From assembly GCF_000758925.1 (NCBI RefSeq), contig NZ_JRNC01000007.1, positions 1 to 39,091 on the forward strand: DNA of 39,091 nt, given 5' to 3'. The notes beneath the pieces are model-generated. The model was not told the origin of the DNA. It did no database searches and saw only the letters and a program-made list of their open reading frames with translations. Each line of letters starts with the position of its first letter. Position 1 is the first letter of the stretch. Source of the DNA: Prevotella sp. S7-1-8 (lineage in GTDB: Bacteria > Bacteroidota > Bacteroidia > Bacteroidales > Bacteroidaceae). Below, piece after piece: positions 16,214 to 24,891 of this stretch. Both the position numbers and the translations under genes were made by a program.

Positions 16214-17236
16214 TTATCTCATCAAGAAAGAGAAGCGGTTCACGTTTTTCAATGCGATGCCAGCGCCTTTGGCCACGCTGTGCAATGGGTCTTCGGCTAT
16301 GTGAAACGGAATGTTGATTTTGTCCTGCAAGCGTTTGTCAAGCCCCCTGAGCAAGGCGCCGCCGCCTGATAGGTAGATGCCGTTCTTCACAATGTCGGCA
16401 TAGAGCTCGGGTGGGGTGGCCTCCAAGGCGGAGAGCACGGCGTTCTCGATCTTGGCGACTGTCTTGTCAAGGCAGTGCGCTATCTCCTGATAGCAAACTG
16501 GCACTTCCATTGGCAACGCGGTGATGCGGTTTGGCCCATGCACCACGTAGTCTTCGGGTGCCTCGTCTCCAAGGTCGGTGAGGGCGGACCCCACGTGTAT
16601 CTTGATGCGCTCGGCCATGCGCTCTGAAATTTTCACGTTGTGCTGCCGGCTCATGTATTCTTGAATGTCCGCGGTAAGGTCGTCGCCGGCCACGCGTATG
16701 GAATTGTTGCTCACGATGCCACCAAGCGATATTACCGCTATCTCCGTGGAGCCGCCGCCGATGTCAACAATCATGTTGCCCTCGGGCGCCTCTACGTCTA
16801 TTCCGATTCCTATGGCCGCGGCCATAGGCTCGAATATGAGGTACACGTCGCGCCCGTCGGCGTGCTCGGCCGAGTCTCTTACGGCCCGAAGCTCCACCTC
16901 GGTGGATCCGGATGGAACGCCAATGACCATGCGTAACGATGGCGAGAACAGGCGCGAGCCCGTGTGCACCATCTTGATAAGTCCGCGCATCATCTGCTCG
17001 CAAGCGGTGAAGTCGGCTATCACGCCATCTCGCAAGGGCCTGATGGTCCGGATGTTGTCGTGCGTTTTCTCATACATCATCTTGGCTGCCTCGCCCACCG
17101 CGATCATCTTGTCGGTGCGACGGTCCAGAGCCACGACAGAAGGCTCGTCAACGACAATCTTGTCACCACTGATGATGATGGTGTTGGCGGTGCCCAAGTC
17201 CATGGCTATCTCTTGTATAAACGAAAAAAATCCCAT
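16214..17236 (-). CDS. mreB: Rod shape-determining actin homologue MreB
   Basis: A 340-residue cytoplasmic actin-like ATPase that forms membrane-bound filaments guiding the elongasome. The phosphate 1 loop MDLGTANTII is at 12-21, the phosphate 2 motif VDIGGGSTEIAVI at about 157-169, and the adenosine motif LSGGGALLRGLDKRL near the C-terminus. The amphipathic start MGFFSFIQEIA may contact the membrane. Length is normal. It lies 144 bases downstream of the IMP cyclohydrolase gene, the usual Bacteroidales position. Confidence 0.96.
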   Translation of the reverse strand: MGFFSFIQEIAMDLGTANTIIISGDKIVVDEPSVVALDRRTDKMIAVGEAAKMMYEKTHDNIRTIRPLRDGVIADFTACEQMMRGLIKMVHTGSRLFSPSLRMVIGVPSGSTEVELRAVRDSAEHADGRDVYLIFEPMAAAIGIGIDVEAPEGNMIVDIGGGSTEIAVISLGGIVSNNSIRVAGDDLTADIQEYMSRQHNVKISERMAERIKIHVGSALTDLGDEAPEDYVVHGPNRITALPMEVPVCYQEIAHCLDKTVAKIENAVLSALEATPPELYADIVKNGIYLSGGGALLRGLDKRLQDKINIPFHIAEDPLHSVAKGAGIALKNVNRFSFLMR

Positions 17237-17380
17237 TGTCTCAAATAATCAATCTGCCTGTCGCCGTGTCTCGCCGCGATTGCGTCTCGGCTGTCAGCTG
17301 GCGCAGGATATGGATAAAACTTGTTGAATTTTAAACTTTTGTGTAAATGCTTGTGCCGAATTTTGTCGCCTTCGCAAGTG

Positions 17381-17977
17381 TTACTTTCCCTCAAACCATT
17401 GGTGTATGGCGGTGTCGTAATGGCTGCTCACGCCAAAGGCTCGCTCCGCGAGCATCTTGCGCTCGTCCCTTGTTGTCTTGGCGCCGTTTTTCTTAAGTAT
17501 GTCTGACAGTATGCCATACTCTGCCTTGCTTGGCACGATGACCACGTCGTTGAAGTTTTTTGCGCCGGCGCGTATGAGCGAAATGCCGCCGATGTCAATT
17601 TTCTCTATGATGTCTTGCTCGGCCGCGCCTTCGGCCACTGTCTGCTCGAAGGGGTAGAGATCGACGATGACAAGGTCTATGGCGGGAATGTCATACGATG
17701 CCATCTGCGCCTTGTCGCCGTCGTTGTCGCGGCGCGCGAGAATGCCTCCAAAAATCTTGGGGTGCAACGTTTTCACCCTGCCGCCCAATATGGATGGGTA
17801 GGTTGTCACTTCCTCCACCTTTTGGCAATCGTATCCTAAACCCTCTATGAAAGCCTGTGTGCCGCCCGTGCTCAGAAATTTAACGCCTTCCTCGTTTAGC
17901 TTGGCTAACAGTTCTTCCAACCCGTCTTTGTGGAATACCGACACCAACGCTGTCTTGATTTTTTTTGTCTCAGCCAT
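17381..17977 (-). CDS. IMP cyclohydrolase, stand-alone domain (PurH N-terminal half)
   Basis: A 198-residue MGS-like domain corresponding to the N-terminal half of bifunctional PurH, which closes the purine ring from FAICAR to IMP. Conserved segments include LSTGGTQAFIEGLG, GGRVKTLHPKIFGGILARR, VDLYPFEQTV, IDIGGISLIRAGAKNF and SSHYDTAIHQWFEGK, with the Lys, Tyr, Asp and Lys of the cyclohydrolase site present. The frame stops with TAA where bifunctional PurH would enter the AICAR formyltransferase domain of about 300 residues, and only 144 bases remain before mreB. The ATG at 17977 fits the family start MAETKKIKTALVSVF. A separate formyltransferase elsewhere is expected (inference). Confidence 0.92.
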   Translation of the reverse strand: MAETKKIKTALVSVFHKDGLEELLAKLNEEGVKFLSTGGTQAFIEGLGYDCQKVEEVTTYPSILGGRVKTLHPKIFGGILARRDNDGDKAQMASYDIPAIDLVIVDLYPFEQTVAEGAAEQDIIEKIDIGGISLIRAGAKNFNDVVIVPSKAEYGILSDILKKNGAKTTRDERKMLAERAFGVSSHYDTAIHQWFEGK

Positions 17978-18455
17978 AAAATAACGTGCGTTAATAAATA
18001 TAAGTTGCAACTTAAGTGCTGCAAAGTTACTAATTTTTTGGCAATGCCGATGTCGTTTGTACATAAATTATGGCGCGTAGTCTTAAAAAATGACAAATCT
18101 CCACCCTTGTCCCGCGCTCTTTTGGTGATATTGGTCCATCGTGACTCCACAATGGACGATACACGTTCGAGCTCGTGAAATTATCAAGCAAATCGCCACT
18201 CAAATCTCGCATGCTTGGAGCTGGGGCTCCGTCGCTCGCAAATGTGCGGAACTTGGGTGGCGACAACAACTTTCTGCCATGTGGCGTTCTTAGGCGGCAT
18301 GGCCGTTGTCGCCGCGTGGCCTCCGTTTTCACGACTTGCCGTCGGCCGCCTGTTCGCATGGTGGCTCGACTTGAAACGCGGCGCTGTTTGAGCCTAAGCG
18401 CGTGGCCCTCGCGGCTGGCTCTCCTTTCCCTTAAATCGCTTGCCGGGTCTACGGC
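17978..18455. other. Spacer between IMP cyclohydrolase and uvrB, with a promoter
   Basis: On the minus strand TAACTTTG (plus coordinates 18022-18029) is a perfect -7 box 45 bases before the IMP cyclohydrolase ATG; the -33 element is weak. The rest, 18060-18455, holds no supportable gene: open frames there continue into antisense uvrB and have no domain. Confidence 0.5.
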
Positions 18456-20507
18456 TCATTCTTTGTTGGCCGAGTCCCTCAATTCCAACTGTGCCTCCAA
18501 GCGCGCTATCTCGTCGCGGTATTGTGCCGCTTGGATGAAGTCCAAGTCCTTGGCCGCCTGCTCCATCAGCCGCTTGGTGTTGGCTATGGTTCTCTCTATC
18601 TCGGGCCTTGTCATCTTCAGCACGATTGGGTCTGCCGCGAAGGAGGCCCCGTCGGGCTCGAGGTATGGCTGCTGGTATCCGGCGGCAGCTGGCTTGGCGC
18701 GCTCCTCTCCGTTGGCCGTGGGTAGGGTGCCCTTGATGTCCTTGACGATTTGTTTCGGCGTGATGCCGTGGTCGGCGTTGTATTTCATCTGCACGCTTCG
18801 CCGACGCGCCGTCTCCTCGATGGTGCGCCGCATGCTATCGGTTATGTTGTCGGCGTACATGATGACTTTTCCGCTCACGTTTCGGGCGGCGCGACCAGCC
18901 GTCTGCGTGAGACTTCGGTGGCTGCGCAAGAAGCCCTCCTTGTCCGCGTCGAGTATGGCCACCAACGACACCTCGGGCAGGTCCAGCCCCTCGCGTAGCA
19001 AGTTCACGCCCACGAGCACGTCGAAGAGCCCGGCTCGCAGGTCGTTCATGATTTGCACGCGGTCCAAGGTGGCCACGTCGCTGTGTATGTAGTTGGCCCG
19101 AACGTCGTGGCTTAGCAGATACTCGGTGAGCTCCTCGGCCATACGCTTGGTCAGCGTGGTTACCAGCACGCGCTCGTTTCGGGCCGCGCGGTCCACAATC
19201 TCGTTGAGCAAGTCGTCTATTTGGTTCTCGGACGGGCGCACGTCTATTTCCGGGTCCAGCAGCCCGGTGGGCCTGATGAGTTGCTCCACCACCACGCCCC
19301 CGGCCTCTTGCAACTCGTAGTTGGCGGGTGTGGCCGACACGTAGATGACCTGCTTGGCCATCTCCCGGAACTCCTCGAAGCGTAGCGGGCGGTTGTCGAA
19401 GGCCGCCGGCAGGCGAAAACCATATTCCACCAAATTCTGCTTGCGGGCGCGGTCGCCGCCGTACATGGCGTTGATTTGTGGCACGCTGACGTGGCTCTCG
19501 TCTATGACGATGAGATAATCCTTTGGGAAAAAGTCTAAAAGGCAGTAGGGGCGCTGGCCCGGTTGCCGGCCGTCGAAATAGCGCGAGTAGTTCTCTATGC
19601 CCGAGCAGTGCCCCAGCTCCTTGATCATCTCCATGTCATACTCCACTCGTTCCTTGATGCGTTGCGCCTTGACGCTGTCGCCCATCTCGTTGAAATAAGC
19701 CACTTGGTCCACCAAGTCGTCCTGTATTTGGCGTATCGCCCTATCGGTTTGGGCTTGCGTGGTGACGAAGAGGTTGGCCGGATAGATGTGGTATTCCTCA
19801 AAACTCTGTATGCGTCGCATGGTCTCGGGGTCGGCTTCCTCGATGGTGTCGATCTCGTCGTCCCACCATGTGACGCGCAGAATGTGGTCGCTATAGGCCA
19901 TGGCCACGCTCACGGTGTCGCCCTTGACGGCGAAGAAGCCGCGCTGCAGGTCGATGTCGTTGCGTGTGTAGAGGGCTGCCACCAACCGGCGCAAAAACTC
20001 GTCGCGGCGCAATCGCTGCCCTCGCTTGATGCTGATGACGCTCTCTTTCATGGCCACGGGTCCACCCATGCCATATATGCACGACACCGATGACACCACC
20101 ACCACGTCGTTTCGCCCCGAGAGCAGGTCGCTCACGGCGCCCAATCGCAGTTTGTCTATCTCGTCGTTGATGGCGAGGTCTTTCTCAATATATACGTCCG
20201 TGGTGGGCAGGTAGGCCTCGGGCTGGTAATAATCGTAATAAGAGACGTAATAGTCCACGGCGTTGTCGGGAAAAAATCCTTTCATCTCCTCGTAGAGTTG
20301 GGCGGCCAATGTCTTGTTGTGGCTAAGCACGAGGGTGGGTTTGTTCACGTTGGCGATGACGTTGGCCACGGTGAAAGTCTTGCCCGAGCCGGTCACTCCC
20401 AGCAGCACTTGGGCAGGGTCGCCGCGCAGCACGCCGTTGGTGAGCTGCTCGATGGCTTGTGGCTGGTCGCCAGTGGGCTTGTATTTTGATGTGAGTTTGA
20501 AATCCAT
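18456..20507 (-). CDS. uvrB: Excinuclease ABC subunit B
   Basis: A 683-residue nucleotide excision repair helicase that verifies damage handed over by UvrA and recruits UvrC. Walker A GVTGSGKT is at 37-44. The damage-probing beta-hairpin region reads YYVSYYDYYQPEAYLP. Also present are the DESH box (VIDESHVSVPQINAMYGGD), motif V-VI (NLLREGLDLPEVSLVAILDADKEG, QTAGRAARN) and the C-terminal UVR coiled-coil motif (LMEQAAKDLDFIQAAQYRDEI). The ATG at 20507 (MDFKLTSKYKPTGDQPQAI) is preferred over a TTG at 20516. Length is normal. Confidence 0.97.
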   Translation of the reverse strand: MDFKLTSKYKPTGDQPQAIEQLTNGVLRGDPAQVLLGVTGSGKTFTVANVIANVNKPTLVLSHNKTLAAQLYEEMKGFFPDNAVDYYVSYYDYYQPEAYLPTTDVYIEKDLAINDEIDKLRLGAVSDLLSGRNDVVVVSSVSCIYGMGGPVAMKESVISIKRGQRLRRDEFLRRLVAALYTRNDIDLQRGFFAVKGDTVSVAMAYSDHILRVTWWDDEIDTIEEADPETMRRIQSFEEYHIYPANLFVTTQAQTDRAIRQIQDDLVDQVAYFNEMGDSVKAQRIKERVEYDMEMIKELGHCSGIENYSRYFDGRQPGQRPYCLLDFFPKDYLIVIDESHVSVPQINAMYGGDRARKQNLVEYGFRLPAAFDNRPLRFEEFREMAKQVIYVSATPANYELQEAGGVVVEQLIRPTGLLDPEIDVRPSENQIDDLLNEIVDRAARNERVLVTTLTKRMAEELTEYLLSHDVRANYIHSDVATLDRVQIMNDLRAGLFDVLVGVNLLREGLDLPEVSLVAILDADKEGFLRSHRSLTQTAGRAARNVSGKVIMYADNITDSMRRTIEETARRRSVQMKYNADHGITPKQIVKDIKGTLPTANGEERAKPAAAGYQQPYLEPDGASFAADPIVLKMTRPEIERTIANTKRLMEQAAKDLDFIQAAQYRDEIARLEAQLELRDSANKE

Positions 20508-20513
20508 GTGATA

Positions 20514-20521
20514 CAAAATTA
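20514..20521 (-). promoter_or_regulatory. Candidate uvrB -7 box very close to the start codon
   Basis: On the minus strand TAATTTTG fits TAnnTTTG and ends only 6 bases before the ATG at 20507. If used, the transcript would be almost leaderless. No TTTG is found at the ideal upstream spacing, so this is tentative. Confidence 0.3.
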
Positions 20522-20572
20522 GTCATTTTACTTTGTATAAACGGTTTTTTTGCGAAAAATAACAATCGCTTC

Positions 20573-20603
20573 TTTGTGAATCAATTAATTATGTGTATTT
20601 TTG
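20573..20603 (+). promoter_or_regulatory. Promoter of the bamD operon (-33 and -7 boxes)
   Basis: TTTG at 20573-20576, exactly 19 bases, then TATTTTTG at 20596-20603: a full match to the Bacteroidetes housekeeping consensus. The bamD ATG follows 19 bases after the -7 box. An upstream ATG-like start at 20601 is excluded because it lies within the box. Confidence 0.8.
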
Positions 20604-20621
20604 CAAGTCAAAAGATTTGAT

Positions 20622-21455
20622 ATGAAAAAAATCGTTTGGATGCTGGTGGCCGCAACTCTGCTCTTGAGCGGTTGTGCCAAAGAGTTCAATGAAGTATATA
20701 AGTCGCAAGACTACCGTTACAAGTATGAGTATGCCAAGGAGTGCTTTGCCAAGGGCAAGTATAACCGCGCGGCGTTGTTGTTGCAAGAGTTGATCGTGCA
20801 AGAAAAGGGCACCTCTGATGCGCAGGAGAGCTTGTATTTGTTGGGTTTGGCCCAATATATGGATAAAAGTTATGAGACGGCCGCGGAGGTGTTTGGACGC
20901 TATGTCAAGTCGTACCCACGTGGCGTGTATGCGGAGATGGCCAAGTTTTATGTTGGCGAGAGCCTTTGCATGTGCGCGCCAGAGCCGCGATTGGACCAAA
21001 GTCAGACCATCAAGGCCATCACGGCGTTTCAAGACTACCTTGACATTTATCCCGAAGCTCGATTTAAGGATAAAGCGCAGCGCAGACTTTTTGAGCTGCA
21101 GGACAAGTTGGTGGAGAAAGAGTTGTATTCCGCCCGGTTGTACTACGAGCTTGGGTCTTATTTTGGCAATTGCAGTTTTGGCGGCAACAACTACGAGGCT
21201 TGCATCGTGACGGCGCAAAACGCGCTCAAAGATTACCCTTACTCCTCGCGTCGGGAAGATTTCGCGTCGTTGGTGATGAAGAGCAAGTTTGAGTTGGCCG
21301 AGCAAAGCGTTGAGGCCAAGAAGCTGGAGCGTTACCAAGACGCTGAAGACGAATGCTATGGGTTTATCAACGAATATCCTGATTCCAAGTTGCGCAAGGA
21401 AGCAGAGCGGTATATTCAAAAATGCAAGAAAGTGACGGCTACTGTCAAAGAATGA
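20622..21455 (+). CDS. bamD: Outer-membrane protein assembly lipoprotein BamD
   Basis: A 277-residue lipoprotein with a signal peptide and lipobox LLLSGC (lipidated Cys18), then TPR-like helical repeats (YEYAKECFAKGKYNRAALLL, SLYLLGLAQYMDKSYETAAE, CIVTAQNALKDYPYSSRRED). It is the essential BAM partner of BamA that brings beta-barrel substrates to the outer membrane from the periplasmic face. The ATG at 20622 gives a standard signal peptide. It heads the conserved Bacteroidales cluster bamD-rpoZ-DUF4293. Confidence 0.92.
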   Translation: MKKIVWMLVAATLLLSGCAKEFNEVYKSQDYRYKYEYAKECFAKGKYNRAALLLQELIVQEKGTSDAQESLYLLGLAQYMDKSYETAAEVFGRYVKSYPRGVYAEMAKFYVGESLCMCAPEPRLDQSQTIKAITAFQDYLDIYPEARFKDKAQRRLFELQDKLVEKELYSARLYYELGSYFGNCSFGGNNYEACIVTAQNALKDYPYSSRREDFASLVMKSKFELAEQSVEAKKLERYQDAEDECYGFINEYPDSKLRKEAERYIQKCKKVTATVKE

Positions 21456-21516
21456 CGATAGGACCGTGCGCGTCGTGGATAGCAACGGATAAAAACTAAA
21501 TATCAATTATTATATA

Positions 21517-21837
21517 ATGGATTACAAAAAATCAAACGCTCCGGTCAACACCGTGACCCGTAATATCATGGATCTGTGTGAGGAGACTGGAAACATTTAT
21601 GAGAGCGTGGCCATCATTGGCAAGCGCGCCAACCAGATAGCGGTGGAAATCAAGCAAGACTTGAGCAAGAAGTTAGCGGAGTTTGCCTCGTACAACGATT
21701 CCCTCGAGGAGGTGTTTGAGAACCGAGAGCAGATAGAGATTAGCCGCTACTACGAAAAATTGCCCAAGCCAACGATGTTGGCCACGCAAGAGTTTATAGA
21801 GGGAAATGTCTATTACAGGGACACCTCGAAAGGATAA
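21517..21837 (+). CDS. rpoZ: RNA polymerase omega subunit, Bacteroidetes type
   Basis: A 106-residue protein of the Rpb6/omega family. The core VTRNIMDLCEETGNIYESVAIIGKRANQIAVEIK corresponds to the omega helix bundle that wraps the beta-prime C-terminus. The C-terminal extension ending EFIEGNVYYRDTSKG is the Bacteroidetes form. It lies 61 bases after bamD and 20 bases before the DUF4293 gene. Confidence 0.88.
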   Translation: MDYKKSNAPVNTVTRNIMDLCEETGNIYESVAIIGKRANQIAVEIKQDLSKKLAEFASYNDSLEEVFENREQIEISRYYEKLPKPTMLATQEFIEGNVYYRDTSKG

Positions 21838-21843
21838 TGCTAC

Positions 21844-21860
21844 AGGAGGCCATGTAAATG
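21844..21860 (+). promoter_or_regulatory. Shine-Dalgarno with a start-stop minimal ORF before DUF4293
   Basis: AGGAGG at 21844-21849 is followed by ATG-TAA (21852-21857) and then at once by the real ATG at 21858. Strong Shine-Dalgarno sequences are rare in this group. The ATG-TAA pair could stall initiating ribosomes just before the true start. Confidence 0.5.
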
Positions 21861-22307
21861 ATACAGCGTAAGCAAACCATATACCTGCTCTTGGCCCTGA
21901 TGGCGCTTGTCGCTTGCCTATGTTTGCCTATCGGCGAGATAGAGCCTAAAGGCATGGGGCTGTCGATGGTGTGGTATAACCTTGGTCTCTATGCGGACGG
22001 CACGTTTCGCGCCTACCCTTTGCCATTCGTGGATTTGGTGGTGACGGGTGTGTTGGCGTTTGTAGCCATTTTTCTGTATAAGCGGCGCAAGACGCAAGCA
22101 AAGCTCTGCGCCGTGAGCATGGTGTTGTGCTTCGCGTGGTATGTGTATTACGCATTTTGCGCGCTCAACGAGTTTCAAACGGCCGGCACTTTTCACGTGT
22201 CGTTCGCTGCTTGCTTGCCATTTGTGACGGTGGTGTTGCTCGCCTTGGCTCGTCGCGGCATCTTGGCGGACGAGAAATTGGTGCGGTCGATGGACAGAAT
22301 AAGATAA
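21858..22307 (+). CDS. DUF4293 family integral membrane protein
   Basis: A 149-residue protein with four hydrophobic segments (about 8-25, 58-74, 82-102, 110-130) and a positively charged loop KRRKTQAK between the second and third. The start MIQRKQTIYLLLA is typical of DUF4293, a Bacteroidetes family of unknown function that regularly follows bamD and rpoZ. The alpha-helical segments and lack of a signal sequence point to the inner membrane. Last gene of the operon. Confidence 0.85.
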   Translation: MIQRKQTIYLLLALMALVACLCLPIGEIEPKGMGLSMVWYNLGLYADGTFRAYPLPFVDLVVTGVLAFVAIFLYKRRKTQAKLCAVSMVLCFAWYVYYAFCALNEFQTAGTFHVSFAACLPFVTVVLLALARRGILADEKLVRSMDRIR

Positions 22308-22376
22308 GAAAGCATTTGGATGGGACGATCGGCGCGCGTCTTTGGATGCCGCTTTTTAGATGGTCCTAATAATATA

Positions 22377-22411
22377 AGGAGGGATTTTCTGCGCGTCAGA
22401 AGTTCCCTCCT
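22377..22411 (+). terminator. Terminator of the bamD operon
   Basis: A two-part stem: AGGAGGGA (22377-22384) pairs with TCCCTCCT (22404-22411), and TTCTG pairs with CAGAA around the loop CGCGT. CCTGTTTTG follows. It ends the bamD-rpoZ-DUF4293 unit and precedes the next promoter. Confidence 0.75.
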
Positions 22412-22495
22412 CCTGTTTTGAGAACGTTCATGTTGTTTAAAACGGAAACCCAAGGTGAAGAGTGGGAGCTTATGTTTGAAAAATGTTTTGTTTTG

Positions 22496-22526
22496 TTTGT
22501 TTTGTCAATAAAAATATTTAAATTTG
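22496..22526 (+). promoter_or_regulatory. Promoter of the leucine-rich-repeat gene (-33 and -7 boxes)
   Basis: TTTG at 22496-22499, exactly 19 bases, then TAAATTTG at 22519-22526, a full consensus match. The leader before the ATG at 22598 is about 65 bases, so longer upstream in-frame starts are excluded. Confidence 0.78.
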
Positions 22527-22597
22527 CAACTATCAAAGCATTATGCTTGAAAGAACGCTTAACAACTTTTTTTACAAATTCCATTAACATTATTTTT

Positions 22598-23902
22598 ATG
22601 AAGAAATTTTACTCGTTATTCATTCTTTTCGCGTTGGTAGCGTCCGCGAACGCCCAACAGCAAGAACCGGTCATCACGTTGACTTACACCGCGGATGGTA
22701 CAGAGCGCGAGCTCAATTTTGGCAGTGCCGTAGCCGAGGAAAATATCGTCTCCATCGATTGGGGCGACGGAACTATTGTGGAGGCTGCCAAACTCGTAGG
22801 TGTGTTTGACAATTATAAAGTTGAGGCCGAGGCCGTAACAGGCACTCCCAAAGGCGAGGGCAAGGTGAAAATATACGCCACCAAGCCTCTCAACGATTTT
22901 GAGTGCACCTCCAACGTGAAAGGAACTGGCGTCACGGCGCTCGACGTGAGCAAGGCCACCGAGTTGGTATGGCTATACGCCAATGGCAACAAACTGACGG
23001 AGCTGGATTTGAGCCAGAACACCAAACTCAACGATGTGGACCTGAGCAACAACTTGCTCACATCTGTTAAGTTGCCATCATCGGTGACAAAACTTAATTT
23101 GCAAAACAACAAGTTTAATGGTTTTGACGCTTCCGCGCTCACAAATCTGACCAAGCTCATGCTTAGCCAAAACAAGATTGTGAACCTTGATCTGAGCCAT
23201 AACACCAAACTGAGAGATATTTACGCATTGAATTGTGAGATGGAAACACTTAATTTGGGCAACAATACCACGGCTGGCCTCTATGTTAGCGTCAACAACA
23301 ACAACCTCAAGACATTGGATTTGACTGCCAACACAGGATTGAAGACCGGCCGACTGTTTGCCATGAACAACCGTTTGACGGAGTTGAAATACACCGAGAT
23401 AAAAATAGCCAACATCTCAAAAAACTATTTCACGCTCGCCACGCTGCCCACGAAGAATATCAAGACGCTTACTTACGCGCCGCAAGAAAAGTTGCAAATA
23501 GACGAGACCAGCAAGAAAACTGTAGACCTCTCAGCCCAGAGCAGCGTTGATGGTGAGGCCACCAAGTTCACTTGGCACAAGAAAGACGGCACCGCGCTTG
23601 TGGCGGGTACCGACTATACGGAGGCCAACGGCGTGTTTACGTTCCTCGCTGACCATCCCGAGGGCGTTTACTGCGAGATGACTAACGCCAAGTTGCCTAA
23701 ATTCAGTGGCAAGAATGCGTTTACCACCACGCTGACCAAAGTGACCGGGACGGCAGGCATCAATGCCGCGAGCGTTGTAAACGAAGGCAAGGTTGATATC
23801 TTTACGCTTGATGGCAAGCGTGTGGCCGCCGAGTGGCAAACCCTGACACCGGGTGTGTATGTGGTGCGCCAAGCTGGCAAAACAATGAAGGTGGTCAAGT
23901 AA
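22598..23902 (+). CDS. Secreted BspA-like leucine-rich-repeat protein with C-terminal sorting module
   Basis: A 434-residue exported protein. The signal peptide is MKKFYSLFILFALVASANAQ. A PKD-like segment with IDWGDGTIV is at 53-61. Leucine-rich repeats cover about 112-265 (LTELDLSQNTKLNDVDLSNN, then LTKLMLSQNKIVNLDLSHNT). An Ig-like beta domain (KFTWHKKDGTALVAGTDY) follows. The last ~40 residues read VDIFTLDGKRVA and then LTPGVYVVRQAGKTMKVVK, resembling type IX secretion sorting domains. Likely surface-exposed, binding host or matrix proteins as BspA-like proteins do; the ligand is unknown. It lies 26 bases before the protease gene, so the two are probably one operon. Confidence 0.85.
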   Translation: MKKFYSLFILFALVASANAQQQEPVITLTYTADGTERELNFGSAVAEENIVSIDWGDGTIVEAAKLVGVFDNYKVEAEAVTGTPKGEGKVKIYATKPLNDFECTSNVKGTGVTALDVSKATELVWLYANGNKLTELDLSQNTKLNDVDLSNNLLTSVKLPSSVTKLNLQNNKFNGFDASALTNLTKLMLSQNKIVNLDLSHNTKLRDIYALNCEMETLNLGNNTTAGLYVSVNNNNLKTLDLTANTGLKTGRLFAMNNRLTELKYTEIKIANISKNYFTLATLPTKNIKTLTYAPQEKLQIDETSKKTVDLSAQSSVDGEATKFTWHKKDGTALVAGTDYTEANGVFTFLADHPEGVYCEMTNAKLPKFSGKNAFTTTLTKVTGTAGINAASVVNEGKVDIFTLDGKRVAAEWQTLTPGVYVVRQAGKTMKVVK

Positions 23903-23928
23903 GCTAAAAGTATTTTAAACTACGACAG

Positions 23929-24888
23929 ATGAGAAGATACGCTCTGTGCGTGGCCACGCTGTTGCTCGCCGCCTTGACGGCGGCAGCGCAATTAGTGGCT
24001 CCCAACCCTTCGCGGCATAAGCCTTCGGTGGCGCCGCTGCTAAAAACGACATGGGCGCAAGGCAAGCCTTTCAATGAGCAATGCCCCACAAAGAAAGACA
24101 AAGACGGCGTGGAGCGGCATTGTCCGGTGGGCTGCGTCGCCTTGGCTTTGGCCCAAATCATGAAGTATTACAACTATCCTGAGATGGGGCAGGGCTCCAA
24201 GACTTACAAGCCACTGTTTGGTGGCGGCGAGCTTTCGGCCAATTTTGGTGAGACAAAGTATCTTTGGGATAAGATGCGCGACAATTATTTTTCTTTGGCA
24301 AGCTACCGAAACTACTCTGACGAGGAGGCCGACGCGGTGTCGACGCTCTGTTTTCACGTTGGCGTGTCGGTGGGCATGATGTACCAATTGTCAGGGAGCT
24401 CGGCCTTCGCCTATGGCAATATCCACCGTGATATGGTGGAGAATTTCCGCTATGACGGTGAGAAGATACGCTATTTGAAACGCGCGGACTACACCAAGGA
24501 GCAATGGATGGATCTCATTTTCACCGAGCTGTCCGAGGGACGGCCTGTCTTCTATTCGGGCAACAGTCCCGCGCATGGTGGCCACGCTTGGGTGGTGGAT
24601 GGCTACAACGCCACGGGCGAAGTGCACATCAACTGGGGATGGCGCGGAAAAAGCGATGGCTATTTCGACATAGACTTGTCCACGGGCGAGAATAACTACT
24701 CGCAACAGCAGTCGATGGTGATAGGTATCATGCCGCCCAAAAATAGTATGGGCTTGAGCGCTACAACGTCTCCACGACGTGTCAAAGCCATTTATGGATT
24801 GGATGGGCGCGTTTTGCCCCGAATGCGAAAGGGCGTAAATATTGTGAAGTACACGGATGGCACCACGCGAAAGGTAGTGGTGCGATAA
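23929..24888 (+). CDS. C10 family cysteine protease (streptopain/interpain-like), nearly pro-less
   Basis: A 319-residue secreted protease. The signal peptide ends near ALTAAAQ (about residue 21). The mature-type catalytic domain starts near residue 34 (VAPLLKTTWAQGKPFNEQCP). Catalytic Cys69 is in CPVGCVALALAQIMKYYNYP and His219 in HGGHAWVVDGY; INWGWRGKSDGYF supplies the Asn and Trp of the site. C10 enzymes such as SpeB and interpain have a propeptide of over 100 residues. Here only about 12 residues separate the signal peptide from the catalytic domain. The end (VKAIYGLDGRVL ... RKVVVR) is a sorting-like module shared with its neighbours. Confidence 0.92.
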   Translation: MRRYALCVATLLLAALTAAAQLVAPNPSRHKPSVAPLLKTTWAQGKPFNEQCPTKKDKDGVERHCPVGCVALALAQIMKYYNYPEMGQGSKTYKPLFGGGELSANFGETKYLWDKMRDNYFSLASYRNYSDEEADAVSTLCFHVGVSVGMMYQLSGSSAFAYGNIHRDMVENFRYDGEKIRYLKRADYTKEQWMDLIFTELSEGRPVFYSGNSPAHGGHAWVVDGYNATGEVHINWGWRGKSDGYFDIDLSTGENNYSQQQSMVIGIMPPKNSMGLSATTSPRRVKAIYGLDGRVLPRMRKGVNIVKYTDGTTRKVVVR

Positions 24889-24891
24889 TTA

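Noticed and set aside
18175..19092. Plus-strand open frame of 305 codons
   Set aside because: It is mostly antisense to uvrB, whose domains are unmistakable; composition is that of a shadow frame in GC-rich DNA.
20589..21506. Minus-strand open frame of 305 codons
   Set aside because: Antisense to bamD and covers its promoter; no recognisable domain.
22377..22411. Riboswitch or attenuator for the LRR gene
   Set aside because: The hairpin lies upstream of the consensus promoter at 22496-22526, so it belongs to the end of the preceding operon.
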